DNA from: UBA6898 sp964463135
GTDB lineage: Bacteria > Nitrospirota > Thermodesulfovibrionia > Thermodesulfovibrionales > UBA6898
Assembly (NCBI GenBank): GCA_964463135.1
Contig: CAYXBA010000010.1
Location: forward strand, 62,001 to 126,000
Length of the DNA stretch: 64,000 bases
Reading direction: 5' to 3'
The translations under genes were made by a program, and so were the position numbers. The notes beneath the pieces are model-generated. The model searched no databases. It worked only from the letters and a program-made list of their open reading frames with translations, and was not told where the DNA came from. Numbering within the stretch: the first letter of the stretch is position 1; the number at the start of each line of letters is the position of its first letter. Shown in pieces: positions 32,971 to 42,300 of the stretch.

Positions 32971-34755
32971 ATGAAAATGACAATAGGAAGAAAACTGACG
33001 ATGGGTATGGGCACTATGCTTTTTCTGGTCCTGATCATGGGGACCGTTTTCCTCTGGACGACCCGGCAGGTGAAGCAGGAGATGCAGGCATACCAGGAGA
33101 TACGGAACCTCAACGCTCTGCTGACCGCCCGGATCTTCGACCACTACCGCTGGATGGACGGTCTTTCCTCCGGGGTCTTTATTCAGGGAAAGGCCTTCAA
33201 GGGAAAGCTCGACCCCGACGAATGCGACCTCGGCAAATGGATGGCTGTCTATAAGCCTGACAACGAAGAGCTGGCCACCCCCTTTAAGGCGATGCACGAG
33301 CCGCATAAGAAACTCCACGGGACAGCAGAGCGGATCCTCGCGGCGTATAAGACAGGCAACCTGGACAGCGCCCATCAGATCTTTGTCGATGAGACCGTGC
33401 CTGCTGTAGCAGCGGTCCAGGAGAATCTGGTGTCAATGAAGGAGATATTGAAAGCGCAGGAGGAAACAGAGCACAAGCACCTGGAAGCGGTGCAGCAGAG
33501 GGCCGGGATAATCACCCTCGGACTGACGCTGTCCATAATCGGCTTCGGCATTGTCGGCGGCATATTCTTTGTCAGAGGGATCAACAGGCCGGTGAAGAAG
33601 GTGATGGAAACCATGCAGAAGGTTGCAGCCGGCGACCTGACCAAGAAGGTCGAGGGCGTGCAAAGCAGGGACGAGATAGGCCAGATGGCAACGTATGCAA
33701 ACGAGATGATAGACAATCTGAGCTCGATGATAACCCAGATCCGGACCAACTCTGATCAGCTGGTCAGCGCTTCGTCTCAAATAGCGGCCTCGGCCGAACA
33801 GACCTCCAGGAATTCAGAATCTTCGGCCACAGCAGTGGAAGAGATGACGTCCACGATGCATGAGATGTCCGCCAATATTCAAAACGTGGCAAAGAACACC
33901 CAGAAACAGGCGGCTTCAGTGACCGAGACCTCGTCCTCCATAGAGCAGATGGTATCGTCAATACAGAGGGTAGCGGAGAATGTTAAAAAACTGGTCTCCA
34001 TTTCAGAACGCTCGAGAGAAGCCGTATCGTCCGGATCTGCTGCGGTAAACAAGGCGTCGAACGGCATGAACGAGATCAATTCCACCATTGCGCAATCTGC
34101 CCAGACGATCATGAGCCTCGGTTCACGGACAGAAGCTATGGCAAAGATCGTGGATGTGATCGATGACATTGCGGAGCAGACAAACCTCCTCGCCCTGAAC
34201 GCCGCAATAGAAGCGGCGCGTGCCGGAGAGCAGGGCATGGGCTTTGCCGTCGTTGCCGAAGAAGTGAGAAAGCTGGCAGAGCGGTCAGCCAAATCGACAC
34301 GTGAGATAGCAGACCTCATCCACGCTGTATCGAATGAGGCCCAGGCAGCAGTTGACAACATGACCATGAGCACCAGCATCGTTGAACAGGGTCTGCTGTC
34401 AAGCCGCGAAGTGATCGAGGCCCTCTCCGGCATAAAGACCGCAGTCGACGAGGTCTCCAAATATTCAAGCGAGATAGGCGCCGCAACACAGGAGCAGGCA
34501 GGCGGATCTGAGCAGATCGGCAAGGCCATGGTCAATCTGAATGAGGTCACCCAGGAAATCAGCACCTCATCCGAGGAGCAGGCTTCAGGGGCGGAGCAGG
34601 TCGTGAAGGCCATAGAGAAAGTAAGGGAGATGTCGCAGCAGAATGCCTCCAGCTCAGTGGAGCTGGCCTCATCAGCCGAGCAGTTAAGCAGGCAGTCGAA
34701 CGGACTGCAGACGCTGGTGGCACAGTTTGCCCTGAACGGCAACGGCAGGCATTAG
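32971..34755 (+). CDS. Methyl-accepting chemotaxis protein with CZB-like periplasmic domain
   Basis: 594 residues. Helices at ~11-30 and ~178-200 bracket a ~150-residue periplasmic domain, followed by HAMP (INRPVKKVMETMQKVAAGDLTKKV) and the signalling hairpin with tip EQTNLLALNAAIEAARAGEQ. The periplasmic part has H58, C85 in CDLGKW, H112 and H116 in HKKLH, the ligand pattern of chemoreceptor zinc-binding (CZB) domains. CZB is more often cytoplasmic, so its place in the sensor module is notable. No CheR-docking pentapeptide at the tail. Only MCP in the operon, hence the likely receptor for this pathway. Confidence 0.92.
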   Translation: MKMTIGRKLTMGMGTMLFLVLIMGTVFLWTTRQVKQEMQAYQEIRNLNALLTARIFDHYRWMDGLSSGVFIQGKAFKGKLDPDECDLGKWMAVYKPDNEELATPFKAMHEPHKKLHGTAERILAAYKTGNLDSAHQIFVDETVPAVAAVQENLVSMKEILKAQEETEHKHLEAVQQRAGIITLGLTLSIIGFGIVGGIFFVRGINRPVKKVMETMQKVAAGDLTKKVEGVQSRDEIGQMATYANEMIDNLSSMITQIRTNSDQLVSASSQIAASAEQTSRNSESSATAVEEMTSTMHEMSANIQNVAKNTQKQAASVTETSSSIEQMVSSIQRVAENVKKLVSISERSREAVSSGSAAVNKASNGMNEINSTIAQSAQTIMSLGSRTEAMAKIVDVIDDIAEQTNLLALNAAIEAARAGEQGMGFAVVAEEVRKLAERSAKSTREIADLIHAVSNEAQAAVDNMTMSTSIVEQGLLSSREVIEALSGIKTAVDEVSKYSSEIGAATQEQAGGSEQIGKAMVNLNEVTQEISTSSEEQASGAEQVVKAIEKVREMSQQNASSSVELASSAEQLSRQSNGLQTLVAQFALNGNGRH

Positions 34756-34806
34756 GCATGGGCCGGCACTTGACGGCAGCCACAGGCAGATCGGCAGGGG
34801 AATACA

Positions 34807-35637
34807 ATGACTGACGATGAATTTAAAATATTCAGGGACCTTGTTCATAAGGAATGCGGGATCTTCCTCAATGATACAAAAAAGGACTTCCTGCGGGTGC
34901 GTGTTGAAAAGAAGATGAACGCCGTCAACAAGGGAAGTTTCTATCAATACTACAAACATATTACCGGAGAGAACAAGGACGAATTGCTGAGATTCCTCGA
35001 TTCGGTGACCATAAACGAGACCTATTTTTTCAGAAATGCGCCGCAGTTCGATCTGCTGAGGGAGAAGGTCCTGCCTGAACTGATCGATATGAAGCGCAGA
35101 CAGAGGGACTACAGGCTCAATGTCTGGAGCGCGGGCTGCTCCTCCGGGGAAGAGCCGTATTCGATCGCCATGGAACTGTCAGAGGCGATCCCGGACGCCA
35201 GTCTCTGGAACGTGAAGGTCGTCGCATCAGACATATCGTTCCGCTGTCTTGAACTCGCAGCTGCCGGCCGGTATGGTCAGGAGAAGCTTGCCGAGGTCCC
35301 GGGAAAGTATCTGACAAAATGGTTCAGGCAGGACGGTGAATACTACGCAGTAAAGGACTGTGTAAAAAAACAGGTGATATTTGACTACCATAACCTCCAG
35401 CATGAGACCGGCATGAAGGGCTTCGATATTATCTTCTGCAGAAATGTGATGATCTATTTCAACGAAGAGCAGCAGAAGCAGGTCGTCAGGAAGTTTACGG
35501 GATCCCTGAACATGGGGGGATACCTCTTCCTGGGACACGCAGAATCCCTTCAGGGCCTTACCATGAACGGCGAGTTCAAGTTCCACTACTGGAACAAAGG
35601 GACCGTATACCAGAAGGCGGGCGAAATACATGAGTGA
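34807..35637 (+). CDS. cheR: CheR protein-glutamate methyltransferase
   Basis: 276 residues. The amino-terminal helical domain leads to VNETYFFRN-like TINETYFFRNAPQFDLL. The SAM site is VWSAGCSSGEEPYSIAM and the C-terminal FDIIFCRNVMIYF is the family motif IV. Role: methylates glutamates of the MCP using SAM, setting adaptation together with CheB at 37270. It overlaps the cheA start by eight bases. Confidence 0.94.
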   Translation: MTDDEFKIFRDLVHKECGIFLNDTKKDFLRVRVEKKMNAVNKGSFYQYYKHITGENKDELLRFLDSVTINETYFFRNAPQFDLLREKVLPELIDMKRRQRDYRLNVWSAGCSSGEEPYSIAMELSEAIPDASLWNVKVVASDISFRCLELAAAGRYGQEKLAEVPGKYLTKWFRQDGEYYAVKDCVKKQVIFDYHNLQHETGMKGFDIIFCRNVMIYFNEEQQKQVVRKFTGSLNMGGYLFLGHAESLQGLTMNGEFKFHYWNKGTVYQKAGEIHE

Positions 35638-37273
35638 GCAGGTACTGACCGATGCGGACATGACCGAACTGAGAGAAGCCTTCTTTCAGCAGGCAGGAGA
35701 GATACTCGAAAATCTCAGCGGGTACATCATGGCGATCGAGAAGGACCCGGCTGAAGACAACTGGAAGTCGCTCAAGAGGGCCTTTCATACGCTCAAAGGG
35801 GACTCTAGGGCCATGGGATTTAACAGCCTCGGCACCTTTGCCCATAAGGTGGAGGACCTGATCGAGGCCCTGAAGAACAGGGCGCCGGAACGGGCGTCCT
35901 TCGATCTGCTGCTTACGTGTGCAGATGCATTTGGTTCTTTTATCGACTCTCTCATGGCAGGCAATGACCCTGACATTTCCGGAATTCTGACAATGATAGA
36001 CGCCCACATACGCGCCGAAGACACCCATGCCGAAAGAAATGAAAAGGCAGCTGTGCGGAGCAGCAGGGAGCAGGGCACCACATTATTAAAGATAGAACCG
36101 GAACGGGTGGACAGGATCATGAACCTGGTCGGCGAGCTCGTCATAGGGCGTTCCATGCTTGCGCAGATAAACTCGGAGATCGACTCTCTGCAAAAGGAGG
36201 CCATTGCCTCACGTTTGTACAATCTCAATTCATCTTTTGAGCGCACACTTTCAGAACTCCAGAAATCCGTCATGAAGGTGCGGATGCTGCCGGTCGAAGT
36301 GATCTTCAGGCGTTTCCCGAGGATCGTGCGTGATCTGTCGGCTGAAAAGAACAAGAGCGTCAGGCTGATGACAGAAGGTGAAACAACAGAACTCGATAAA
36401 GGCATTGTTGATGTTATAGGCGAACCGCTCATGCATGTCGTCAGGAACGCTGTTGACCACGGCATAGAGACCCCCGAAGAGAGGGAGGCTGCCGGAAAGC
36501 CGAGAGAGGGCCTGATCTGCCTAAGGGCGTTCCATCAGGGCAATCAGATGGTCATCGAGGTGGAGGACGACGGCAGGGGCTTAGACATTGACCGCTTAAA
36601 GCAGAAAGCGGTCCGGAATAATCTCATGAGCGAAGACGAAGCAAAAAAGATGGGCATCCAGGATGCGCTGGATCTCATCTTTCTCTCAGGCTTCTCCACC
36701 GCTGACAGCGTAACCGAGATCTCAGGAAGAGGCGTCGGGATGAACATCGTGAAAGAGGTTGTCGAATCCCTGAGGGGTGTCATAGACATTGCCTCTGAAA
36801 AGGGGAGCGGAACGAAATTCACGTTTCGGCTGCCGCTGACGCTTGCGATCATAAAGTCCCTTCTCTTTGACTATAACAGCGAAAAATTCGCCATCCCCCT
36901 CACATCCGTAACAGAGATAACAAGGGTGCTGCCGGAGGACCTGGATTTGATGGGCGGCAGACCGATCTGCAGAAACAGGAACAGGATGGTCCCCCTGATA
37001 TCGATAGACGGGGATCTGTCCCTGTCCGGGAAGTCGTTCATCATTTTCCTGGCGGTTGCCCAGATGCGGGCCGGTCTGATAGCGGACAGAATACTCGGAG
37101 AAGAGGAACTGGTGATCAAGGCCCTTGACGGAAGAGCTTCGGCCGGCATCGCCTCAGGCGCTTCCATTCTCGGCAACGGCAGCGTAGTCCTGATCCTCGA
37201 TCCCCTCGCCATGATAAAAAAATCTGCCTTTCAGCATGAAGAGGTCCTGCAGACCTCGGAGAGCCTCTCATGA
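35630..37273 (+). CDS. cheA: CheA sensor kinase
   Basis: 547 residues. The P1 Hpt domain holds the phosphorylated H53 in AFHTLKGDSRAMGFNSLG. The P3 dimerisation region starts at ERVDRIMNLVGELVIGRS, and the P4 ATPase has VRNAVDHGIE, DDGRGLD, GFSTADSVTEISGRGVGM and GSGTKFTFRLPLT. The P5 CheW-like domain follows. Only ~60 residues separate P1 from P3, so no P2 CheY-docking domain appears to fit. Phosphate would go to CheB and the CheY-like proteins by direct contact. Confidence 0.94.
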   Translation: MSEQVLTDADMTELREAFFQQAGEILENLSGYIMAIEKDPAEDNWKSLKRAFHTLKGDSRAMGFNSLGTFAHKVEDLIEALKNRAPERASFDLLLTCADAFGSFIDSLMAGNDPDISGILTMIDAHIRAEDTHAERNEKAAVRSSREQGTTLLKIEPERVDRIMNLVGELVIGRSMLAQINSEIDSLQKEAIASRLYNLNSSFERTLSELQKSVMKVRMLPVEVIFRRFPRIVRDLSAEKNKSVRLMTEGETTELDKGIVDVIGEPLMHVVRNAVDHGIETPEEREAAGKPREGLICLRAFHQGNQMVIEVEDDGRGLDIDRLKQKAVRNNLMSEDEAKKMGIQDALDLIFLSGFSTADSVTEISGRGVGMNIVKEVVESLRGVIDIASEKGSGTKFTFRLPLTLAIIKSLLFDYNSEKFAIPLTSVTEITRVLPEDLDLMGGRPICRNRNRMVPLISIDGDLSLSGKSFIIFLAVAQMRAGLIADRILGEEELVIKALDGRASAGIASGASILGNGSVVLILDPLAMIKKSAFQHEEVLQTSESLS

Positions 37274-38388
37274 ACCAGCTTGGCGAGAAAATAAAGGTGC
37301 TCGTGGTGGATGACTCGGCCCTGATGAGAAAGATGATCCCCATGATCATCTCGACCGACAGGAACATCGCGGTGGTAGGGACTGCCATGGATGGAGACTT
37401 TGCGCTGAAGAAGATACCGGAACTGAGACCTGATGTTATAACGCTCGACATGGATATGCCCAGGATGGACGGATTGACAACGCTCAGCGTCATTGTGAGG
37501 GATTTCCGGATACCGGTAATACTGGTCAGTTCCCTGACCGTTGAGGGGGCTGAAATAACCTTAAAGGGGCTTGAGATCGGAGCATTTGATTTTGTGCCGA
37601 AGCCCCACGACGCGATCTCGGTCCACATATCGCAGATATCGCAGGAACTCATCGAGAAGATCACTGCCGCAGCCCGGTGGAGCAGACCGAACTTCAGGAA
37701 ACCGGTGCCGGTAAAGAACAAGCAGCTTATACAGGACGCACCGGCTTCCCCCGGCCCTTCACCTGACCATGTCGTCGCAATCGCCATATCAACCGGGGGG
37801 CCGCAGACCCTTGCTGAAATGCTCCCCCTGCTCTCCCGGGACTTCCCGGCCGGACTGCTGATCGTCCAGCATATGCCGGAGGGCTTCACCGACCTCTTTG
37901 CAAAACGTCTTGATTCCCTCTGCAACATCCAGGTCAAAGAAGCTGCAAGCGGCGACATCGTATCTCCGGGCAGGGCCTATATAGCTCCGGGCGGGCAGCA
38001 GATGAAGGTCAAAAAAACCGCTCTCGGCCTGATGACCCTTATCAGTCCGTCACCGGTGGACGCAAATCACAGACCCTCTGCCAACATTCTTTTTCGCTCA
38101 GTTGCCGAGGAATTTGGAAGCGGGGCAATAGGGGTGATTATGACCGGCATGGGGGACGACGGGGTAGAAGGTCTCGAAGCGATACAGAAAAAAGGAGGAA
38201 CAACGATTGCCCAGGATGAGAAAACTTCGATCATTTACGGCATGCCGAAGGTGGCGGCTGAAAAGGGGGTCGCAGATATTGTTCTGGGGCTTGATGAGAT
38301 CGTGCCGAAGCTGAATGCACTCGTAAAAAGCAGGGGACAGAACATCACCCATGCCCTGCAGCCCCATACAATAATGATCTCCGGCTGA
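37270..38388 (+). CDS. cheB: CheB methylesterase/deamidase
   Basis: 372 residues. An amino-terminal receiver with D60 in TLDMDMPRMDG and a linker of ~40 residues lead to the esterase: S174 in AISTGGPQTLAEM, His in LIVQHMPEGFTDLFAKRLD, Asp in MTGMGDDGVEGL. All catalytic residues are present. Removes methyl groups from MCP glutamates when phosphorylated by CheA. ATGA overlap with cheA. Confidence 0.95.
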   Translation: MNQLGEKIKVLVVDDSALMRKMIPMIISTDRNIAVVGTAMDGDFALKKIPELRPDVITLDMDMPRMDGLTTLSVIVRDFRIPVILVSSLTVEGAEITLKGLEIGAFDFVPKPHDAISVHISQISQELIEKITAAARWSRPNFRKPVPVKNKQLIQDAPASPGPSPDHVVAIAISTGGPQTLAEMLPLLSRDFPAGLLIVQHMPEGFTDLFAKRLDSLCNIQVKEAASGDIVSPGRAYIAPGGQQMKVKKTALGLMTLISPSPVDANHRPSANILFRSVAEEFGSGAIGVIMTGMGDDGVEGLEAIQKKGGTTIAQDEKTSIIYGMPKVAAEKGVADIVLGLDEIVPKLNALVKSRGQNITHALQPHTIMISG

Positions 38389-38403
38389 CAAAAGGAGGAT
38401 ACG

Positions 38404-38769
38404 ATGGGAAGATTCATGATTGTGGACGACTCGCTGTTCCAGAGAAAAAATCTCGGCATATTTGTAAAGCAACTGGGATCTGAGGTGGTCGGCGAAGCAG
38501 CAAACGGCAGGGAAGCGCTTGAGCTCTACCCTCTTCTGAACCCGGACCTTGTGTTAATGGACCTGGTGATGCCGGAAATGGAAGGGATCGAGGCTCTTGA
38601 GCAGCTGCTCGAGATCGACAGGAATGCAAAAGTTATCGTGGTGAGTTCGCTCGGGTACAGTGATATGGTAGACAAGGCCCTGTCTCTTGGCGCCAGGCAG
38701 TTCATTACAAAACCGGTAAATTTTGACGAGTCAGCAGATATGGTCAGGGCTGTACTGGAGGAAAAATGA
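38404..38769 (+). CDS. CheY-like single-domain response regulator (first)
   Basis: 121 residues, receiver only: DD at 8-9, D53 in VLMDLVMPEME, T/S switch in VVSSLG, K in FITKPVN. A GGAGG site precedes it. It directly follows cheB and overlaps the next receiver gene by four bases. Probably accepts phosphate from CheA; two receivers may act as output and phosphate sink. Confidence 0.92.
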   Translation: MGRFMIVDDSLFQRKNLGIFVKQLGSEVVGEAANGREALELYPLLNPDLVLMDLVMPEMEGIEALEQLLEIDRNAKVIVVSSLGYSDMVDKALSLGARQFITKPVNFDESADMVRAVLEEK

Positions 38770-39149
38770 AAAAGATACTCTTTGCAGACGATTCATCGAT
38801 CATGCGGCTTTTCGCAAGAATGTCCACCCGGAACATACAGGGCATCAGCCTGACAGAGGCGGAGGACGGCAAGGATGCGGTCGAGAAGATCGGGGAGGAG
38901 ATGTTCGATCTCATCATAACAGACATCAATATGCCCAATATGGACGGACTGCAGCTGATACGGCATGTCAGGATGATGGGACTGAACATGCCGATAATTA
39001 TCCTTACGACCCTCGGCGAGGAAAACGACGTGGCAAGGGGGATGGATCTCGGCGCCAATGATTATGTGACCAAGCCCATATCAACGCACAAATTGACGAA
39101 CATCATCGCCAATTTCATGGATGCACCGGCCGGCCCGCTCATATCCTGA
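38766..39149 (+). CDS. CheY-like single-domain response regulator (second)
   Basis: 127 residues, receiver only: FADDSSIMRLF, D53 in IITDINMPNMDGLQLI, ILTTLGEEND and YVTKPISTH. It differs from the preceding receiver throughout, so the pair is not a recent duplication. The residues MPNMDG and VTKP match CheY proteins that bind an output component. Neighbours: first receiver and the GGDEF-EAL protein. Confidence 0.92.
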   Translation: MKKILFADDSSIMRLFARMSTRNIQGISLTEAEDGKDAVEKIGEEMFDLIITDINMPNMDGLQLIRHVRMMGLNMPIIILTTLGEENDVARGMDLGANDYVTKPISTHKLTNIIANFMDAPAGPLIS

Positions 39150-39180
39150 GCGGCCTGAGGATGAAAGGAGGCCCGGAATC

Positions 39181-41250
39181 ATGGCAAATGACAATGTCAG
39201 TGCAGTTATCGCGCATAATGAGCTCCCGCAATACATCACTCATTTCGAAACCTCCTATGACAGTATCTCTGTTATAGACAGGGAAAAGAGAATACTGTAT
39301 TCGAATTATGCCAATGCAAAGACATACGGCTTTGCCAGCAAACATGAACTCATAGGCAAACGCTGGCATGACCTCTGCGCGGACAAAGAGATAAAGCGGT
39401 TCGAAGATGAGATCATCCCGCTTGCATGGAAGAACGGACGGTGGCGCGGCCAGTCTGTCGGCAGGAGACGGAACGGGGTCATGTTCCACCATGAGATCTC
39501 TCTTGCAACCCTCGAAGACGGCAAGCTTGTTGTTGTGGTCAGAGACCTCACCGAACAGAAGAAGACCGTGGAGCAGCTCTTTTCCCTGAAAAAGGCGGTC
39601 GAAAATATGCAGGTGGGGGTCACCATCACTGATATGCAAAGAAAAATCCTCTATCTGAATCAGAGTGAAGCAAAAATGCACGGCTATAGCGTCGAGGAAC
39701 TGATGGGTCAGGACGCCAGGATACTGGGGCCGCCTTACAAAAGAAATCCCGTGGAATTGGGGCAGATAACAGGCAGACTCAGCAGGGAGAGCGTGAACAT
39801 CAGGCGGGACGGAAGCCTTTTCCCTGTGGCGCTCATGTCAGATATTGTTACCGATTCGGAGGGGCAGATCGTAAATATTGTCACCACATGCGAGGACATA
39901 ACCGACCGCAAGAGGGCCGAGGAGACGATACGACACAAGGCCTATTACGACGACCTTACCAACCTGCCCAACCGGCTGTCTTTCTGCGAACGACTGGAAG
40001 AGGCCATGTCAGAGGCGGCTGAAAAGGACAGACTGATAGCAGTGATCTTTCTTGATCTCGACCGGTTCAGGAACATTAACGACTCCCTGGACCATAATAC
40101 CGGAGACCTTCTCATCTACTCCGTTGCCCAGAGACTGCAGTGCGTTGTCCGGAGCGGGGATATTGTAGCGAGGCTCGGCGGGGATGAATTCCTCATAATG
40201 CTGCCTGATCTGAACACTGTCCAGGATGCGGCAGTACATGCCAGAAAGATCATCAGAGCACTGTCAAAGGTCTTTATGTTGAACGGCCTTGAACTGTATG
40301 TCACTGCCAGCATAGGCATAAGTGTGTACCCTGCTGACGGAGACAACGCTGCAGCACTGATCAAGAATGCCGACACAGCCATGTATTCTGTCAAGGAACA
40401 GGGGAGAAACAATTATCAGGTGTATGCAGCCTCAATGAATGCCAAGAACCTGGAGCATCTTACGCTGGAGAACCATCTGCGCAAGGCCCTGCAGAAGAAA
40501 GAGCTGCTGCTCAACTACCAGCCACAGATCGATCTGAACACAGGCAGGACTTGCGGCGCAGAGGCCCTGATGCGTTGGCAGCACCCGGAGATGGGTCTGA
40601 TCTCCCCTGCTGACTTTATCCCTCTCTCAGAAGAAACAGGGCTGATCGTGCCGATCGGGAAATGGCTGCTCCAGAATGCATGCGAACAGGTCGTGCAGTG
40701 GCGAAAGCAGGGTCTCCATCTGCAGCGCATTGCGGTTAATCTGTCGCTGCGGCAGTTCCAGTTGACGAATCTGCTCGACACGATCGCCAAAACACTTGAA
40801 AAGACCGGTCTTGAACCGAGCTCTCTCGAACTGGAACTTACAGAAAGCATCATCATGCAGGACCAGGAAAAGACCGTGGCAACATTGCGCGAATTGAGTT
40901 TGATGGGTCTTTACCTTTCGATCGACGATTTCGGCACAGGCTTTTCCTCTCTGAACTATCTTAAATATCTTCCGATAAACAAGCTCAAGATCGCCCCGAA
41001 CTTTGCAGCCGGGATCGGGAAAGACCCGAACGACGAGGCCATCTGCAAGGCGATCATAACACTTGCGCACAGTCTCAACCTCAGGGTGATCGCAGAGGGA
41101 GTAGAAACGACAGAGCAGCTCGAATTCCTGCGTCTGCATGAATGCGACGAGGTGCAGGGCTATCTCTTCAGCAGGCCGCTGTCCGCAGAGGACGTTTGTC
41201 TTTTTATTGCTGACGAGCAGGATGAGAAGACACCCTCACTGCAGACCTGA
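39181..41250 (+). CDS. PAS-PAS-GGDEF-EAL c-di-GMP signalling protein
   Basis: 689 residues from the ATG at 39181, preceded by AAAGGAGG; an earlier in-frame start would overlap the receiver gene. Two PAS domains (~25-270) precede GGDEF with the intact active site ARLGGDEFLIML and EAL with EALMRW and DDFGTGFSSL. Synthesis and breakdown of c-di-GMP are both possible by motif. It is the last gene of the chemosensory operon and so may link it to c-di-GMP output. The PilZ protein at 11847 is a candidate receptor. Confidence 0.92.
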   Translation: MANDNVSAVIAHNELPQYITHFETSYDSISVIDREKRILYSNYANAKTYGFASKHELIGKRWHDLCADKEIKRFEDEIIPLAWKNGRWRGQSVGRRRNGVMFHHEISLATLEDGKLVVVVRDLTEQKKTVEQLFSLKKAVENMQVGVTITDMQRKILYLNQSEAKMHGYSVEELMGQDARILGPPYKRNPVELGQITGRLSRESVNIRRDGSLFPVALMSDIVTDSEGQIVNIVTTCEDITDRKRAEETIRHKAYYDDLTNLPNRLSFCERLEEAMSEAAEKDRLIAVIFLDLDRFRNINDSLDHNTGDLLIYSVAQRLQCVVRSGDIVARLGGDEFLIMLPDLNTVQDAAVHARKIIRALSKVFMLNGLELYVTASIGISVYPADGDNAAALIKNADTAMYSVKEQGRNNYQVYAASMNAKNLEHLTLENHLRKALQKKELLLNYQPQIDLNTGRTCGAEALMRWQHPEMGLISPADFIPLSEETGLIVPIGKWLLQNACEQVVQWRKQGLHLQRIAVNLSLRQFQLTNLLDTIAKTLEKTGLEPSSLELELTESIIMQDQEKTVATLRELSLMGLYLSIDDFGTGFSSLNYLKYLPINKLKIAPNFAAGIGKDPNDEAICKAIITLAHSLNLRVIAEGVETTEQLEFLRLHECDEVQGYLFSRPLSAEDVCLFIADEQDEKTPSLQT

Positions 41251-41393
41251 TCGTCTTATATAAATGTCCAGGACCTGCCTTAATAAATCCTGAACATAGG
41301 ACATCGATTGAGGCATGACCATAAAGAAAAATCAATACAGTAGCCATTTTTGCTATACTAAATAACAGGCTGTGAAATGAGGAGGTGGAAGCC

Positions 41394-41579
41394 ATGAAAG
41401 CAACCGCGCGACAAGTTAACCCAGAGGATTTTATTCTATCCGTTCTCTCGCCTGAGGACAGGCTCGATGCCGCATTCAAGCTGGCAGGCGAAGCATTCAA
41501 GGGCTCTAAATTGACCATGAAAGATATTGATAATGCAGTCAAAACCGTCAGAAAAAAAGTCTGCGAAAAAAAGAAGTAA
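41394..41579 (+). CDS. Small antitoxin-like protein (partner of a lost PIN toxin)
   Basis: 61 residues from the ATG at 41394, eight bases after GAGGAGG. Sequence begins KATARQVNPEDFILSVLSPEDRLDAAFK and ends basic (VRKKVCEKKK). I recognise the general type of short proteins encoded just before, and overlapping, COG1569-type PIN toxins. No toxin gene follows; only a 33-codon frame that overlaps this 3' end and closes with a PIN-like tail (next entry). Confidence 0.55.
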   Translation: MKATARQVNPEDFILSVLSPEDRLDAAFKLAGEAFKGSKLTMKDIDNAVKTVRKKVCEKKK

Positions 41580-41632
41580 ACTTGACCTGAAAATCATTAC
41601 CCCTCGCGAATTTCTGGAGTTCATCCTCTAAC
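41533..41632 (+). pseudogene. Internally deleted PIN-toxin remnant
   Basis: A frame of 33 codons starting at 41533 inside the antitoxin-like gene reads a lysine/serine-rich beginning and then LDLKIITPREFLEFIL before its stop. The TPREFLE ending is characteristic of COG1569-type PIN toxins, whose body is ~130 residues. The catalytic middle is missing, as if an internal deletion had joined the two ends. Read directly from sequence; the interpretation is inferred. Confidence 0.5.
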
Positions 41633-41764
41633 TGCTGCCTGTTTTATTTATCTTGCAAATACTGGTTCACAATGTTTCATGATCATGAATGCAAATTCAT
41701 ACCGTAAGCCCCTATTGCCGTGATATCATATATACAACAAAGAGATAACGGGGAGGCTATTACC

Positions 41765-42220
41765 ATGAAAAGAATATCATTGCTTGCCATACTTTTTGCA
41801 TTCGTGCTGGGCAGTTCGGCTTTTGCCGTCAGCGGACACGTAACATGGTTTTCGCTCAAGGACGGCATGGCAAAGGCAAAGGCTGAGCAGAAGCCGATGA
41901 TCGTTGACTTCTTTTATGGTAAGGGATGTCCGCGCTGTGAAAAGCTCGAAAAGGGCATCTATGCCGATCGGAAGATCGCCAAGAAGATCAACGATGATTT
42001 TGTGCCGATCCTTATCGACCTGAGCAAACCTCTCTCAAAGGAAGAAGAAGCGCTCGGCAATAAATATGACTACAAGAGCGACTGCCTCATGCTCTTTCTG
42101 GACCCTGAAATGAACATCATCAAAGACCCCTCAGGAAAGAAGATGTGCTTTGTTGATCATATAGAGCCGGATGTTTTCATCGAGTATCTTGAGATGATGA
42201 AGAAACAGATGAAAAAGTAG
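41765..42220 (+). CDS. Exported thioredoxin-fold protein
   Basis: 151 residues from the ATG at 41765, after GGGGAGG. The signal peptide MKRISLLAILFAFVLGSSAFA is followed by a thioredoxin-like domain with redox motif CPRC in FYGKGCPRCEKLEK and a strand ending VPILIDLSKPL. The cis-proline region is not typical; the fold resembles Thioredoxin_7/DUF255-like proteins. Likely periplasmic disulfide or metal-thiol chemistry. No linked partner. Confidence 0.8.
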   Translation: MKRISLLAILFAFVLGSSAFAVSGHVTWFSLKDGMAKAKAEQKPMIVDFFYGKGCPRCEKLEKGIYADRKIAKKINDDFVPILIDLSKPLSKEEEALGNKYDYKSDCLMLFLDPEMNIIKDPSGKKMCFVDHIEPDVFIEYLEMMKKQMKK

Positions 42221-42263
42221 CCTCAGCGCTTTATTGGCCGCGACAAAGACCAGACAACCATTT

Positions 42264-42293
42264 TTGATTTCCGTTTCGCGTTCGCCTTATACT
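42264..42293 (+). promoter_or_regulatory. Sigma-70-like promoter of the amidohydrolase gene
   Basis: TTGATT (42264-42269) and TATACT (42288-42293) with an 18-bp spacer, eight bases before the ATG at 42301. This leaves almost no leader, so a leaderless or very short-leader transcript is expected. Confidence 0.45.
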
Positions 42294-42300
42294 AACCGCC

